Source: Brassica napus
Lineage: Eukaryota; Streptophyta; Magnoliopsida; Brassicales; Brassicaceae
Length of the DNA: 64,000 bases
Assembly (NCBI RefSeq): GCF_020379485.1
Contig: NC_063452.1
Span: forward strand, 13,433,065 to 13,497,064
Reading direction: 5' to 3'
Shown one piece after another: positions 20,674 through 33,664 of this stretch. The position numbers and the translations under genes were made by a program. Under the pieces are notes generated by a model. It worked only from the letters and a program-made list of their open reading frames with translations. It was not told the origin of the DNA and made no database searches. Within the stretch, counting starts at the first letter, position 1. Each line of letters starts with the position of its first letter.

Positions 20674-23600
20674 ATATATATGATCATTTCTAGATTTTAA
20701 GAGAGAAGATTACTTTTTTTTGCGCAGACCCATGATGTTATCATCTTGTAAGTAAATTACAGTATAAGAAATAAAAAAGTCAAGAACTGCTGTTTGAAAA
20801 AGTTATGGTTGTTGTATATCTTTTGATACGCAAATCTAACCACCATAAGCTTTATCAATGGTACTGAACTTTGACATTCTAGCGGTGAAAATGTCATAAA
20901 TAGACTGACTCGACAGCTAAAGTGAAACTACACAAATTAAGTAATAACAGAACCACCAATAAAAATATAATAAAATAATGAATATTTTAAAAAAGAAATC
21001 TACATATATATATATATATATATAATTATTAAGAATGTAAAGAAAAACACATTCATTTTGGATGGTTTTTTGCCAGACAAATAGATAGATCTAAGTACTC
21101 TCTCCCTTTTTTGTGTGACAATGCCTTGTCAACAACCATTTTCTTACAAATATGTATGTATCTATATTCTTCAGCATAAGATAGTATCGATAGTTTTCAA
21201 CCGCCGATTACTCATCTATCAATTTGCAAGTGTTGAAAATAATTGTTATCGAGTGCAAACAAATTGGATTGCTTTTAAATTATTCATCACTTATTCATTT
21301 TTACTTGCCAAAGGAGGGGTTAAAAACCCAAAAGTATATATCAATAATTATACCCCACAAACAGCATATTATGAAAAAGAATACACTTTATTTTTGTCTT
21401 GCAAACTTTATACTTGATTGGTATTAGATTCACCTTACCCACCTCCATTAGCTGTTGATCTCAAGAAAATTCAAAACTCATATATCTACAGAAAATGTTT
21501 TGACTAGAAACACAACTTATCTCAGTGTTTATACTTTATACAAATACATTAATACTGAACACTTCTAAAAACAACCTTTAAGAGATTATTAATACTGAAT
21601 TTTTATGTTTTAAATATCATCATTTTAAAATTTTAATTAATATTATAGATATTATGAATACAACTATCGATAAAACCTTATAATTCATATTTCATTTCAA
21701 ACCAAGAGATCAAAGAAACAATGTTTTACTAAACAAAGAACACCAACCTTGAAATATATATATAAGTGTACATTTTTAAACTTTGGAAACCATAATTTAA
21801 AACTGTTTTGATCAAATAAAGTTCACCGAATACTGTTTACAAAACAATTTTTAATCTGTTATAAAAAATGCATTCTATAACTTTAATATATTTATAGTAC
21901 TCTTCTTTCATCATTTGAAAAGGAAATTTATACATATATATACAATGGTAGGTACTAGGTATTATATTTTTGTGTCGCATAACTTTTTAATAAGATAAAC
22001 ATTACATGGTTTAATCCGTCTCCAAGAGTTTCACCAAACTAAAAACATATTATTTTATAACAATTTACAAACTTCAGTGTTTTGATAGAGATACAATTTT
22101 AGAATGACTTTTTTTTCACATCAATTTTAGAATGACTAACTTTTAAAAATATACAAATATTTCTAAACGTTGTTGTGGCTTTTTTGTTAGGTTAAACTTT
22201 TTTTTTGGTTAAAAATACTTTTTCAATTTTTAGTTTCCATCAAAAAAATTGGATTTTAAATAAATTATTGTTTAAGGATATGTTTTCTTTAACATTGTTT
22301 GTGAAACTGTGGTAAGTAAACGTATCTCCTTTTTATTTTAACATTTAAAATCTTTTACTTAAAACTTCTTAAAATTTTTGGTTAAATTATTAATTTCTTT
22401 TTCCTTAAAATTTTCCAGAAATTATTACATATTACAACGGACGGTAACATTTTGATGAAGTTTAATAGTTTACAAATTTTGAGAAAGGTTAAACATTTTA
22501 TTATATAATATTGCTGCAATTTTAGCCACAACACTAATGTTATAGACTTCCACTAGTACATTTTTGACAAGAAATTAGTATTGCTGAATCAATAATATAT
22601 ATATAAATTGCATAGACGCCAAAGAAAGAAGTAAAAAGTTACGACCTCAAAAAAGTAGTAGGAATTATTGATTCGGTATTCTGGTGGTAAGACAGAATTT
22701 CCTGTCGGCAAATTGCTGACTTCTTACCAAATTCTCTTTCATTATTTGAATTTATTTTTAATCACTTAAATTTCATTTGTATAAAAGGTTTGAAAAGTTG
22801 TAAAGATACAATTATAATCTCCTTTATAATAATCGATGAACATTTGAAAAAAGTAACATCAATTTTGTAATAATTAAAAAAAATTCATTGTTTATATGTT
22901 AATCAATTAGATAGTTAATTAATCTTACGTGTCAACCTCACATTGAAATTAAAAAACATGTTGGTCCAATTCGATTTTTATATCTCAATAGAAATATTTA
23001 ATATCAACTATATGATATCATATGATATTAACTAAAGCAATGTGGCTATTTATTATATATTATTTATTTAAATAAAACCTACGCAATTGATATTATGATA
23101 TCATATGATATTATGATATCATATGATATTAACTAAAGCAATGTGATTATGATATATATGGTAATTAATAATTTTAAATAATGAAGATTTGCTAATAATC
23201 TGTATGTTTTCTATCATTTTTATTTTAATTTTTTACTATTAAAATAAATTACACAATTACATTAATCATATATTAAAAATTTAGATTTTTTTGTATATGT
23301 TGTATTTTGAATTTTTCAAAACAAGTATAAATTACTAAAACTGTTAAAAGTCTCACATAAACTTTTGTGATCAATGTTTAAATTTTTTTTCTATAATAAG
23401 ATATAATGATAATAAAATTATATAAATAAATAATTTTGTTTTAATAGGTGTTTATGTTAATATATATATATATATATACTTCATATCGTTTAAATTTAAT
23501 TATATATCATATACGATAGATAAGATTGATTGTTTTGATTTATTTATTCTAAAATGGTTGCGAATAAACAAGAACGGTCATTTGATTTATATGTGCAAGC

Positions 23601-23701
23601 CAATTTATTATATAATAGTAACTGATTTCTTAGTTATTTAATATAAAATTATTATTTTATTATTTTATGTTATGCAGAAAAATATAAAATAAGTATTTAT
23701 T

Positions 23702-23729
23702 CTGCACAAAGTGCGGATCTTAACCTAAG
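23702..23729 (+). mobile_element. Helitron-like 3' terminus
   Basis: A short hairpin (CTGCAC AAA GTGCGG, one G-T pair) is followed by ATCTTAACCTAAG and T, close to the usual Brassicaceae Helitron ending. The 5' end of the element was not found. Confidence 0.45.
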
Positions 23730-24199
23730 TATATATTTCTTTAATAATTTTGAATCTTGAACATTTTTTAAATCTCAGGCTAAAATAAAAGAAAGAAATG
23801 AGAATAAACTCAAAAATCAATATTTATATCGAGCAATAACCAAAATGACACAAAAAAGAAAAATATCGAAGATAGATAGGATTGTCACGTGAACGTAAAC
23901 TTCTCATAACCATAATTAATTTTTAAATTGCTAAATCATGATATAAACCAAGCTGACATAGTTTCATTGTAACCAAATAGTAGGTATGAGATTATTCGAC
24001 CTAAACGTTAGGTTTTTATGCGATAAATAATTTTTTGACCTAAAATATTTTTAAAAATAGGATCAGTTCATTAGTAAACAAATTATGTAATTAACAAAAA
24101 AAATTTAAAAAATTATTTAAAGACCAAATATATTAATTCGATCAATAATATAAATTTTTTTTATACGATACTTTTTAAATAATTTTTATATAAATTTAT

Positions 24200-24223
24200 C
24201 CTGCGCATTTTTTTCTATCCTAG
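24200..24223 (+). mobile_element. Possible degraded Helitron 3' terminus
   Basis: The sequence TCCTGCGCA followed by a T-run and TATCCTAG/T resembles a Helitron end, but the hairpin is largely lost. Weak. Confidence 0.25.
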
Positions 24224-25603
24224 TTATACCGTAGATGACAATCTTTTCAAACTACACAAGAATCCCGTCCTCTCCCAATGCTTCTTCATCATTATACAAA
24301 TCTATTTTTGATATATAAATAATATATACATATAAACAAATAAAGTAGATTCGTTTTCTTGTGACATGTTTTTATAATTAGTCTTATTACAGGTTGTAAT
24401 TATTTTATCTGTAGTTTATTTCACCTGGTAATTTGTGTGATCACTGCTTATTTGATTAAACAATGAGATAATATATACTTTCTTGACATTAAATTTGATG
24501 ATTACGCTAATGGCCTTGACATGTGGTACAACGGAAGAGATCATTGCTCTTATGTATATCTAATTTCCTTTTTATGTTTATATCAAAGCCAAGTTAAAAC
24601 GTTTCAACATATGATCATCCTAACACGACTTTACCCATCATAATCGATAATTTACCCATCATAATCGACTGATGCGGTTCTTAGTGTAAGAGATCATATC
24701 ACGAGATTTTCTCAAGATCTCAACCTTAATGTATATCGTTCTGTTTTAGGAACCTTCTGTAATTACTTAACCTAGACTAGTCTCCTCTCTCGTATATATT
24801 CTGCCTCTCCTATTGTAAAGTTCATATATATATATGATCTACACTTAGGGAATTCGTAAAGATCGAAACTATGTGAACCTTTAAAAAGTTTGATATATTA
24901 AAATTTAGTTTCATAATGTTTTAAAAATAATTGAATTATTACATAAATACAGTGTGGTCAGAATTTATCAAACAAGATATTGATTTCTATTATATGTTTT
25001 AATTAATTTTCATTATTAAATAATGTGAGATATTACTATAGTCGTAGAAGTTAGAACATTTCTTTCTTTTTTTTTTGTCAAAGAGCAATTTTTTTTTGGT
25101 TTAAATGTTTCAACAGAGCAATTCTAATAGAAAGTTGAGCTCCCAAACAAAATATCTTAAGCTATATTATCTTCTTTTTTTTTAACAAAATATCTCAAGC
25201 TATATTATCTTTTCGTCGGGTTCGTTGAACACTTTTGAATGAACCACCCAGCATTCTTGTTGTGTTATTTAAATATCTTCTTAAAGATAATTTGTTTGCT
25301 TTTTTCAAAGTACAATGAAGATTTCAAGTTAAGCGCTAAAAAAAAAAGGGATCTAGGATGAAAATCCCTTTTCAAAGTACTTAATTAAAACGTTTAACAA
25401 TAGCCGCTCAGTTATAAGTTTTGAGGACTCTTGTGAGAATTCATCCTCACTAATTATGTTCTTAACAATAGCCGCTCAGTTACAACAGTAATTTTATAAG
25501 TTTTGAGAACTCTTGTGAGAATGCCTTTTCTGATGTCGCCAATCCATTCTTAGACAGGCACGTGTCATGTATATTCACTGAGTACACGTTGCTGAAGGTG
25601 TTA

Positions 25604-25886
25604 GAGCACCATCAATGGGATTCTATCCATTAGAATTCTAAAAATGAATATGTGTATATGTATATATTGTATATGTGCATGTAGTTGTGGGATCTACTAA
25701 ATAGTGTAGAATTTCTATCCAAAGGTTCTAAAAGTTTTGTTTTTAAAATCTTTAGTAGGGATTCTACACTATTTAGTGAATCCCACAACTATATACATAT
25801 ATATAATATATACATATATACATATTTATTTTTAGAACTCCAATTGAGGTTTTTTATAACTTCAATGGGTAGAACCCAAGGTGTTC
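25604..25886. mobile_element. Tourist-like (PIF/Harbinger) MITE, 283 bp
   Basis: Inverted ends GAGCACC and GGTGTTC are flanked by the TTA duplication (25601-25603 and 25887-25889). The interior folds into a long hairpin: TTGTGGGATCTACTAAATAG on the left pairs with CTATTTAGTGAATCCCACAA on the right, with (TA)-rich stretches in each arm. Confidence 0.8.
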
Positions 25887-25898
25887 TTACAATGTGTA

Positions 25899-26170
25899 AG
25901 GGCATCCGCAATGGGAATCCTTAAGTGGGAGTCCGTAGGAAAAAAATAATTAAATAATCAGTGGATCCTACCAAAAGCTAAGGATTCAATCCTTAAAATT
26001 TCTAAATAAAGACTCTTTCTTAGTGAATCCTTGCACTATTTGCGGTCTCCAAGACTACGTGACGACTCGTGAATGATCATCTTTTTTTTTTTTTTTTAAA
26101 TCTAAAATATTCAGAATTAATCTGAAATGTCATTGTCGTTAAGGAGTACTCCAATGAGTCTCTAAGAATG
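25899..26170. mobile_element. Probable second MITE, degraded
   Basis: The sequence begins GGGCATCCGCAATGGGAATCC and ends with an approximately complementary CTCCAATGAGTCTCTAAGAATGC, the common GCATC...CAATGG style of Brassica Harbinger MITEs. The duplication could not be defined, so the boundaries are estimates. Confidence 0.35.
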
Positions 26171-26375
26171 CTGTATATATAACGGCTTCGTCCATCTGAC
26201 AAGGTCGTTTGTGTTTTGGCACGTGAGGTCGAACATCCGAAGTTCAACTAGGAATCTCATTGGGAACATGACGTGATTGTCTCAATCTTAATGACGTAAT
26301 GTATCTCAAGTTCTTGAAGAACATATCAAATTATTAAAAAACATTTTCAACAGATTTGTACAGAAATTGTATTCG

Positions 26376-26567
26376 TTTTTTTTTTTTTTTTTTTGATAAT
26401 CCAGGTATCCGGACCTAAGTCCGACTATCCCACCGCGTCCAACCGGAACTGGAGGGTCCTGGCGGCCAAACGGAAACCATGTTAAATCCGCTGTGACCGG
26501 ACCTCGAACTCGTGATGGCGGGCACCTCAGCCGAGGTTCCTATACCACCAGACCACGAGGTCCGGTT
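26376..26567 (-). mobile_element. tRNA-derived SINE with poly(A) tail and target duplication
   Basis: Read on the minus strand the element starts near GGACCTCGTGG and ends in a 19-base A tail (the T-run at 26376-26394). A target duplication, aattgtattcg plus several T, flanks it (from 26365 and 26568-26582). Pol III promoter boxes are present near the start. The poly(A) tail, long exact duplication and tRNA-like head together define a Brassicaceae SINE. It looks young because the duplication is intact. Confidence 0.93.
26501..26555 (-). promoter_or_regulatory. Internal Pol III promoter of the SINE (boxes A and B)
   Basis: Box A reads TGGTCTGGTGG (26555-26545) and box B reads GAGTTCGAGGT (26511-26501) on the minus strand. 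Their spacing is tRNA-like. Both are close to consensus, so Pol III transcription is plausible. Confidence 0.8.
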
Positions 26568-26946
26568 AATTGTATTCGTTTTATTAATACCAACTAATAA
26601 ATAGTTAACGTAAAGGATACCTGTCCCTTGTTTTTAATGTATAGTTTGAAAGCTAGTGGCGATATTTCTACTGATTATAAGGTAGTTAGCTACGACCACG
26701 ATCTTTTTATAAAAAAGAGTAAATTAGCTCAAAAACCACAAAAGTATGTTAAATTAAGGAAATACCCAATACAGTGTTTTTTGGGAGTTGACAAACTATT
26801 TATGAGCGTGTGTTGTCAAGGTAGGTCCTAGAATGTTATCGCTGAGCTCTAATACATACCATCAGCTGTAAGAAACAAAAGTATTTTATCTATTTCGATA
26901 ATAAAAAAAATAGAGAGAGAGGGAGGCAAGTATAGAATATACATTA

Positions 26947-27175
26947 CTCCATCCGTTTTATTATAATTGTTGTTTAAGTTTTTTCACACAAAATTAAAAA
27001 AAAAATTAAATATACTATTTTACCCCTATTTAATACATGATTTTGTTAACTAATGATTTAAGAATAAGGATAAAAACTGGAAAACATTTAATATTTGCAT
27101 TGAAAATGTAAAACGACACTTATAATAAAATAAAATTTAAAAGCTAAAACAATGCTTAATATGAAACGAAATGAG
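26947..27175. mobile_element. Stowaway-like (Tc1/mariner) MITE, 229 bp
   Basis: The ends CTCCATCCGTTTTATTATAA and, on the other strand, CTCATTTCGTTTCATATTAA are variants of the CTCCCTCCGTTTC Stowaway terminus. TA duplications flank it (26945-26946 and 27176-27177). Confidence 0.85.
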
Positions 27176-27179
27176 TATT

Positions 27180-28500
27180 ATATTTTGTTAAAGGGGTTTT
27201 GTAACTTTTGTTAAAGGGTTTTCTTGAATTATAAAAGAAGAAAACAAATACAATTTCATGTTTGTACCTTTTGGAACTAGATGCTTATAATTATTATATT
27301 GTAAATTTGTCATTTTTTTGTCAAAGAAAAATAATATGTCATACAAGTACGTCCTTACATTGTAATGTTTTTACCATGTTATTACACAGAATAAAGAATT
27401 GAGATTTGTAACTCTTTTTATTTTCAATAGGGAGATTTGTATTTTTCCTACTTCATCTATAAAAATACATTTTGTTCTGCTCGAAAATGTATCCCTTTTT
27501 TTTTGTTGGCATCGCTCGAAAATGTATCTGTAAAGTATTTTTATTAATATATAATATATAAATGGGTTTCTTAGAAGTCCATATTGTTACTCCATGTTTT
27601 AGTTATATATTCTTAGAATTGCTAGAGATAGATAGTATTATTTGAAATGAGGGACCATTATTACTTACGAGGGGTTGATACGAAATGCATAATGATAAAA
27701 AGAGACTGTGACTTATGTCTATCTGAATTATGATTTTGAGTAATATTATAAACATTCATTATACTTTCTTATGGAGCATGTGATGGAATTATTTCCTCTA
27801 GATATCGTTGTTTGCAAGCAAATCATGAATCAACACTATCGATTACAATATCTTATAAACATATAATCATACTCTCATTAGCACCATAAACTAACATTTT
27901 TTATTAATAACTTGTTATGTGAGTTAATGTTGTAACCAATCATCACAAAACTTGTGGTTATTTATTTTGTTTTGTTAAAAACGTATGATCTTTTACTCAT
28001 ACATGAAGGGGTGACGTATATTCCTTATCAATTATAGTTCAATGGCAACAACGCCAACATTTTTGAAATAGTATAGTATATCAGCACCAAAGTTCAGATA
28101 TGTAATGTTTAACTTTAATATAGTTGTATAATAATCTGAAGTCGGACAGTATAGGATCAGTATGCGGATATATATATAAAACGTGTTACGATAAAGCTAT
28201 AGTTAAGACTTAAGAGAGTGACTGACAATCTGCTCTCTTTCATAATTGATGTTTGTTTTTGAGACAAATCACGTTTATATCGCCTTTTCTTAATTAGGTA
28301 TGGAAGATTCTACTAGTTTGACAAATATATGAACTAAAGTCCGTTTTGCTTTGCCGTTGTATGTGCTAATAATAAGTTAGTTTAAAGAAAGAAAAAAAAT
28401 ACTGCTCTTCAACCAATTGACACAAGATTTTCCTTTTCCAAATTGGCACACTTTCAGATTAGTAAATATTTGCATTAGCACATGCCTTTATTGGGTAAAG
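27180..28500. other. AT-rich intergenic DNA, no gene
   Basis: No recognisable coding, RNA or repeat structure beyond A/T runs. Confidence 0.55.
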
Positions 28501-29930
28501 AATTCTAGAGGAGTTATTAAATTTTGAAATTCCATTCTTATTGGTCTGTGAATTTTTAAAATCTAAATAGAATCCATTGTTATTGGAGTGATGATTTTTA
28601 AATTCCACTCAAAATCCTTTGTTATTGGAATAATAAAGTTTTCAGCAATTTGGATATGGACCATATGGATACGCTTAAATTGGCGGAAACAGAATCGACA
28701 TTGTGGGCTGAGGCACAAGTTGTGAATGACCAGAGGATGCCACCACCAATAATAGATATGATATTGCCGTCGATCCCAGGAAGATGGTGTTTCACAGATG
28801 GCTCGTGGAAAGAGGGGGTTACTTTTTCAGGGCAAGGTTGGCTTAGTACTTTGGAAGGTTTTAATGGATTGTTGGGGGCGAGGAATGTTCGGGCTAGTCT
28901 TTCGCCTCTTCATGCGGAGATGGAAGCGCTACTATGGGCAATGGAATGTATGAGGAATTTACGTCAATTTCAGGTCACGTTTGCAACAGATTGTTCTCAA
29001 TTGGTGAAGATGGTTTCGGAACCAGAAGAATGGCCAGCATTTGCAAATTATTTGGATGATATCAAGATCCTGAAAGAGAGTTTCTCCCGATCAGAGCTTA
29101 TCTATGTACCACGAACGCACAATTCAAAGGCGGATAGTCTAGCACGCAGTGCTAGAAAGCAATCGTCTTTCGTCGTTCACATGGATGAAGATTACCCGGT
29201 TTGGTTTACAGAGTCAGTATGAGTCTGTATTGTTGATGACAAAAAAAAAAAAAAAGATTCTATTAAAATCTATTGTTATTGGGATGTAAATTTTCTTTGT
29301 TTTTACTCATAGTACTCAACTTTGAGAATATCATCTATACCCATAAGATTTTTGAAATCAATGTAATAAAATACACTCACATACAAAAACTCAAATTGAA
29401 GAATGAAATAATATACAAATCACAATTTTAACATAATACAATTCACAACTTAAAAAAATAGAAAAAATTAAAAATAGTTTTAAAAAAGCACTTTCGTATT
29501 TTTTAATTAAATATTTCAAAAATAATAATTTAAAATTTTTTTACAAAAATTCAAATTTAAAACATATATTTCGAAACTATATAATTTTTTATTATTATAT
29601 ATATATCTATATAAAGTAAGAAGTATAAATTAATTTTTTTGGTCATTTTATTTCTTGAGATCTTTTTTTATGACAAAAACTTTTTTAAAAGTTGTTTAAG
29701 AATTGCCTTAATTGAAATAATTATCTTTCCTTTTTTTTTTCTACCACCATTAATTTCTTAATTTAAAAGTTAATAACAATCAATAGAATTCTATACACAA
29801 GTAATGAAAATCTGTGTAAAAGTATTTGATAAAATCTGTTAAATCTAGTTAACTTGTAAAATCCTCTCAATTATTAAAATCATCAAATTCCACAGAAATT
29901 CATGTTCCAATAACCAATAAGTTACAGATT
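28500..29930. repeat. AT-rich host element surrounding the LINE fragment
   Basis: On the left, TTATTGG-containing blocks repeat (around 28540, 28577, 28620). On the right the same kind of block occurs at 29270. Inverted versions (ccaataaccaataag) lie at about 29910. This suggests a MITE- or MULE-like element into which the LINE inserted, but the ends are not defined. Confidence 0.3.
28650..29222 (+). CDS. RNase H-like domain protein (RVT_3), LINE-derived 3' fragment
   Basis: An open frame of 190 residues carries a complete RNase H fold of the plant LINE/RVT_3 type. The catalytic acids are Asp50 (CFTDGSW), Glu90 (HAEMEALLWAM), Asp114 (FATDCSQL) and Asp162 (HNSKADSLAR). It ends with TGA and, 20 bases later, a 15-base A run at about 29241-29255. 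This looks like the polyadenylated 3' end of a 5'-truncated LINE. The start ATG at 28650 is simply the first in frame. Whether it is expressed is unknown; the frame and all four acids are intact. Confidence 0.8.
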   Translation: MDMDHMDTLKLAETESTLWAEAQVVNDQRMPPPIIDMILPSIPGRWCFTDGSWKEGVTFSGQGWLSTLEGFNGLLGARNVRASLSPLHAEMEALLWAMECMRNLRQFQVTFATDCSQLVKMVSEPEEWPAFANYLDDIKILKESFSRSELIYVPRTHNSKADSLARSARKQSSFVVHMDEDYPVWFTESV

Positions 29931-30939
29931 GATTTTCGATATGACTGACTGTTTTTAGAAAATGGTGTGAAAGGCCTTAAATACAATAACAAGAGTTTAT
30001 ACCATTTGGGTTTACAACTTAGCTTATTTTATGAAACAACAATTATTGGGATTAATTCATTTACATATATATGACAATAATGCTCAATTCTTTCCTTACA
30101 TAAAAGCTACGGAATTACCTAATATGATTAACATATATATATATATGACAATAATGCTCCATGATTAATATATATGAGATTTAATAACAATGTTTGTATC
30201 ATATTTATTTTATATTTAATTTTATATTATTAATCATATTAAATTGTATGAAAATTTTAGATTTTTTTTATGTATTATTTTTTAAATTTTTTAAAACAAC
30301 TATAAATTACTAAAAATGTTAAAAGTCCCACATTAAAAATTTGTGATCAATGATTTAACTTTTTTTTGTCCAAACAAGATAAAAATGATCATAAATAGTA
30401 TGAATATGAAGTCTCATTAATAGATATTCATATTATATATACATATATTAATATAATTTAAATTAAATTATATACTATATAAAATATATAAAAATGTTAA
30501 TTTCAAAATTTGCATTGAAAAATTATTGAGATCTTAATATTTTACTTTTGAAATTTGTGTTGAAAAATCTCACATTAAACGTTTTGTGATTCACGGTTTA
30601 AATTTTTGTTACATCAAATATAAAAATATTAATAAAATCATATGAGTAGTAAGTGTTAATAATAAATATTTATATTAAAATATAATATATATATATATAT
30701 ATATATATTTCAATATCACTAAAGTTTAAATATATACCATATAAAGTAAATAAAATAATTGCTTTGATTTATTTACCAAAAGCATGATTGTAAATAAACA
30801 AAAGATATTGGTTTTGATTTATGTGCTTACTTTAATGTATACAAATTATTTTTTAAATATGTGGTTTCTAATATGTTATTTGATCCCGACAATCCTAAAA
30901 CTACACTTCTTCAAATCGAAATGATTTTTAATACTGGAA

Positions 30940-30983
<44 letters not shown>

Positions 30984-31930
30984 TCATTCTGATTAAATAA
31001 TTTAGTCTTGATTTTTATTCCTAAAAATTTTTTAATGAAATATCATGACAAGATTCCAATCACCTCATTTTGAGTTTGTTCGAAGAATGAGAGATTTGAT
31101 CATCCGTCTAATGTTTGTTTCTCCCTAATATCATACCTAACTATAATAATTGTAAGAACGGGATATTTGAACTATTTATTATAAGTTTTCTGATTTATAA
31201 TTCAAACAGTTCTTAGTTTATACATATTTTACATATACTAAAATGACAAATTATTATATATATTTTTATTGGTATACTCTTAAGTAACAAACCTCAAAAG
31301 CATATGTTAATAAAATAAGTAGTTTGTTTTGTTGTTCTTAAATTAGATGATTTTTAGATCGAACCGGTGAATATATACTAGACAAATATTTATATTTTGA
31401 GTCTGCATTTATATTCTATAATAAATTGATATATTATATTTGAACACTAAACTGTGAATAGAGCTTGCCATTGATTTTCGTCGAAATTTTGATTCTTAGA
31501 TATGTTACAAATGTTCATCTTTTTGAATTAACACTTATGTAATTCACCGAATTCACAAAAGAAGTTAAAAAAACAACAAAACTTATATCATTGAAACAGA
31601 AACGAGAACAAAAGCACAATTTTATAGAGGTAGAAAATGAAACCACTTATGGAGAGTCAATAGTAAACAAATCGAGAGCAGAAAACCTAATCCCCTTTCG
31701 TCATTTTACAATCGATGTTGCCTTTCTGGTTTTGTTGATTTGTGTCATCCGCAAAACCTATTTTTTTGTGCATAGGAAGTCTTGAAAATAATTAAAATTT
31801 TATGTAATATGTTAACTCTTCACCAACGATGATACATTTAACAGACCAACATTTTACAATAGATAAAGATTGTAGTGTTGCAAAATATTAAAAATATTTA
31901 ATGAACAAACATTAATATAAAAAACTCATC

Positions 31931-31958
31931 CCGTCCATCCGCGCGGGTTATCATCTAG
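31931..31958 (+). mobile_element. Helitron-like 3' terminus
   Basis: The sequence CCCGTCCATCCGCGCGGG, able to form a short stem, is followed by TTATCATCTAG and T. The ATCATCTAG/T ending is typical of Arabidopsis and Brassica Helitrons. The partner 5' end was not identified. Confidence 0.6.
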
Positions 31959-32433
31959 TTAAACTAGTACTAGTAAAACAAATAAAATTACAAAACTTCA
32001 AGTACACACTATACGACACACACAAAATAGCAAATAAAAACAGATAGTTTACAAAAAAATAAAGCAATTAAATCACTAACAGAAATTAAAAGTGATTTTA
32101 AAACACCAAAATAATTGATTAGGAGCTAATATAAAATAATAATGAAAATAACGTTTTTATGTATTCAAATAAAATAAGAGTAGTCTCTATTTTTATATTA
32201 TAAAAATGATGAATTTTGTTATAATTTTATTTAAAAAAATTATTGCAAGAGAAATGATTTTATATAAAGTTTTAATTTAAAAATTTATGTAAAAATCAAA
32301 TGAAAATTCTCTATTTGTACAATTAGAAATGTTGAACTTTTATATATAATATAATAAAAATAAATAAATTGATTATAAAAATTAACTTCAAGTAATTGTA
32401 ATGAAAAAATTACAATTATTCAATAATATTACA

Positions 32434-32481
32434 ACACATGTCATTGACTATATATAAATTGCTTTAGTTGATGACATGTGT
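32434..32481. repeat. 11-bp perfect inverted repeat
   Basis: ACACATGTCAT (32434-32444) and ATGACATGTGT (32471-32481) are exact inverted copies around a 26-base spacer. No mobile-element hallmarks were found with it. Confidence 0.6.
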
Positions 32482-33059
32482 TCTTCATGACCCCACATTT
32501 TTAATTTTCAAGTGAATTGAATCTACCTAATCAACTTCCTTCTTTCAGCATGTCCATTGCATATGGCCTAAAAATTTACCAAAACAGTTAGAACATTTAT
32601 ACAAACAGTATACCAATGAATTTTTTCATTTATGGTCTATGATTAACTATAAAAAACTAAACACTAGATGAGTAAAGGATAGATATCAATACGAAAATGT
32701 CTAGAAAACTTTGTAAAATGCTTTTTTATACAATATACAGAATGTTAAACAAAAGTTAAAACCAAAATATTTTATAATATGAGTTCGAATAGAAAAACCC
32801 AATTACTTAAAATTTATTTCTGATTATAAACAAAAAAAGTATGGGTTTCACGTTATAGAAAAAAAGTAAATTATACATTATAAGAGATTTTAGTATGATG
32901 CAAGAAGTTCTTTCAGACGTGAATCTCATAGTGCAGTTCACGATGGTGCAATTGGACTTAAATTCTTATAAAAGATGTAAAATTGTCCACTATACTTTAA
33001 TATTCTGTAACATGATAATTAATCAGCGATTTCATCATCTTTTTCTTATGATATCTGGT

Positions 33060-33664
33060 GGAGTCGTGCGCTGTCATTAACTCTCTTGGTGATAGATTTT
33101 CCTCGATTCGCTAACTGGCCATCGGTGTTTGTCCTCTTCGTATTTGGTGTGGTGATTTTCCTTTTAATAGGGTGTGATTTTCTGATACTTGATTTTCGAT
33201 TTAATGTCAGCTTTTGTCCATCAACATTCAGGTTTGGTGGTGTCTTTCCGGTGGTAGAGATTCGATCATTCTATATTCAACCTATCAGTTTATGTTTGTT
33301 AGTCTTACGGATTAATGGTTTGTTCCATGTTCAGTCCATCAAGGGAAATTTCAAACATGACCACCATCGGCGTTCCTCTTCGGTGAACTGATAAGAAAAT
33401 CCTTCTCAATAGTTTAAATAAGTCCAAGCGTTAGGCAGTGGTTTATGGCTTTGGTGTTGCAAGAGATTGTTTCAAGGATTGTGCGGTCATGGCCACTTGG
33501 ATGAAGCAGTTGGGATGTTAGATACTTTTTTATAAGATGTCAAGAATGTTTGTACCGGTTAATACATATAAGTCTCTCCTTTATGGTTTAAAAAGAAGAG
33601 GATATGCTTTCCATGGAGTTTGTTATTCGAAAAGACGAAGATATCACTAGGAAGCAATGGACGG
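33060..33664 (+). other. Less AT-rich block left of the Athila element, unidentified
   Basis: This stretch has higher GC than its left neighbour and a 101-codon open frame at 33086-33391 with hydrophobic content but no recognised homology. It could be the leader of a non-LTR element or displaced Helitron cargo; I cannot decide. Confidence 0.3.

Larger units (their letters stand above)
20690..25600. other. AT-rich intergenic DNA, no gene
   Basis: Nothing protein-coding is recognised in nearly 5 kb. Short (TA)n tracts lie at about 21005 and 23460. A duplicated palindromic block around 23009-23150 and two Helitron-like 3' ends (23702-23729, 24200-24223) are the only structures seen. Confidence 0.6.
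29935..33060. other. AT-rich intergenic DNA, no gene
   Basis: (TA)n microsatellites lie at about 30680-30708 and 30939-30980. A Helitron-like end (31931-31958) and an 11-bp inverted repeat (32434-32481) are the only structured items. No coding sequence recognised. Confidence 0.6.

Noticed and set aside
24200..24223. Confident Helitron end
   Set aside because: The hairpin is mostly lost, so it is listed only as a weak candidate.
33086..33391. 101-codon plus-strand frame left of the Athila element
   Set aside because: Hydrophobic but without homology I recognise, and with no supporting gene structure; left as an unidentified block.
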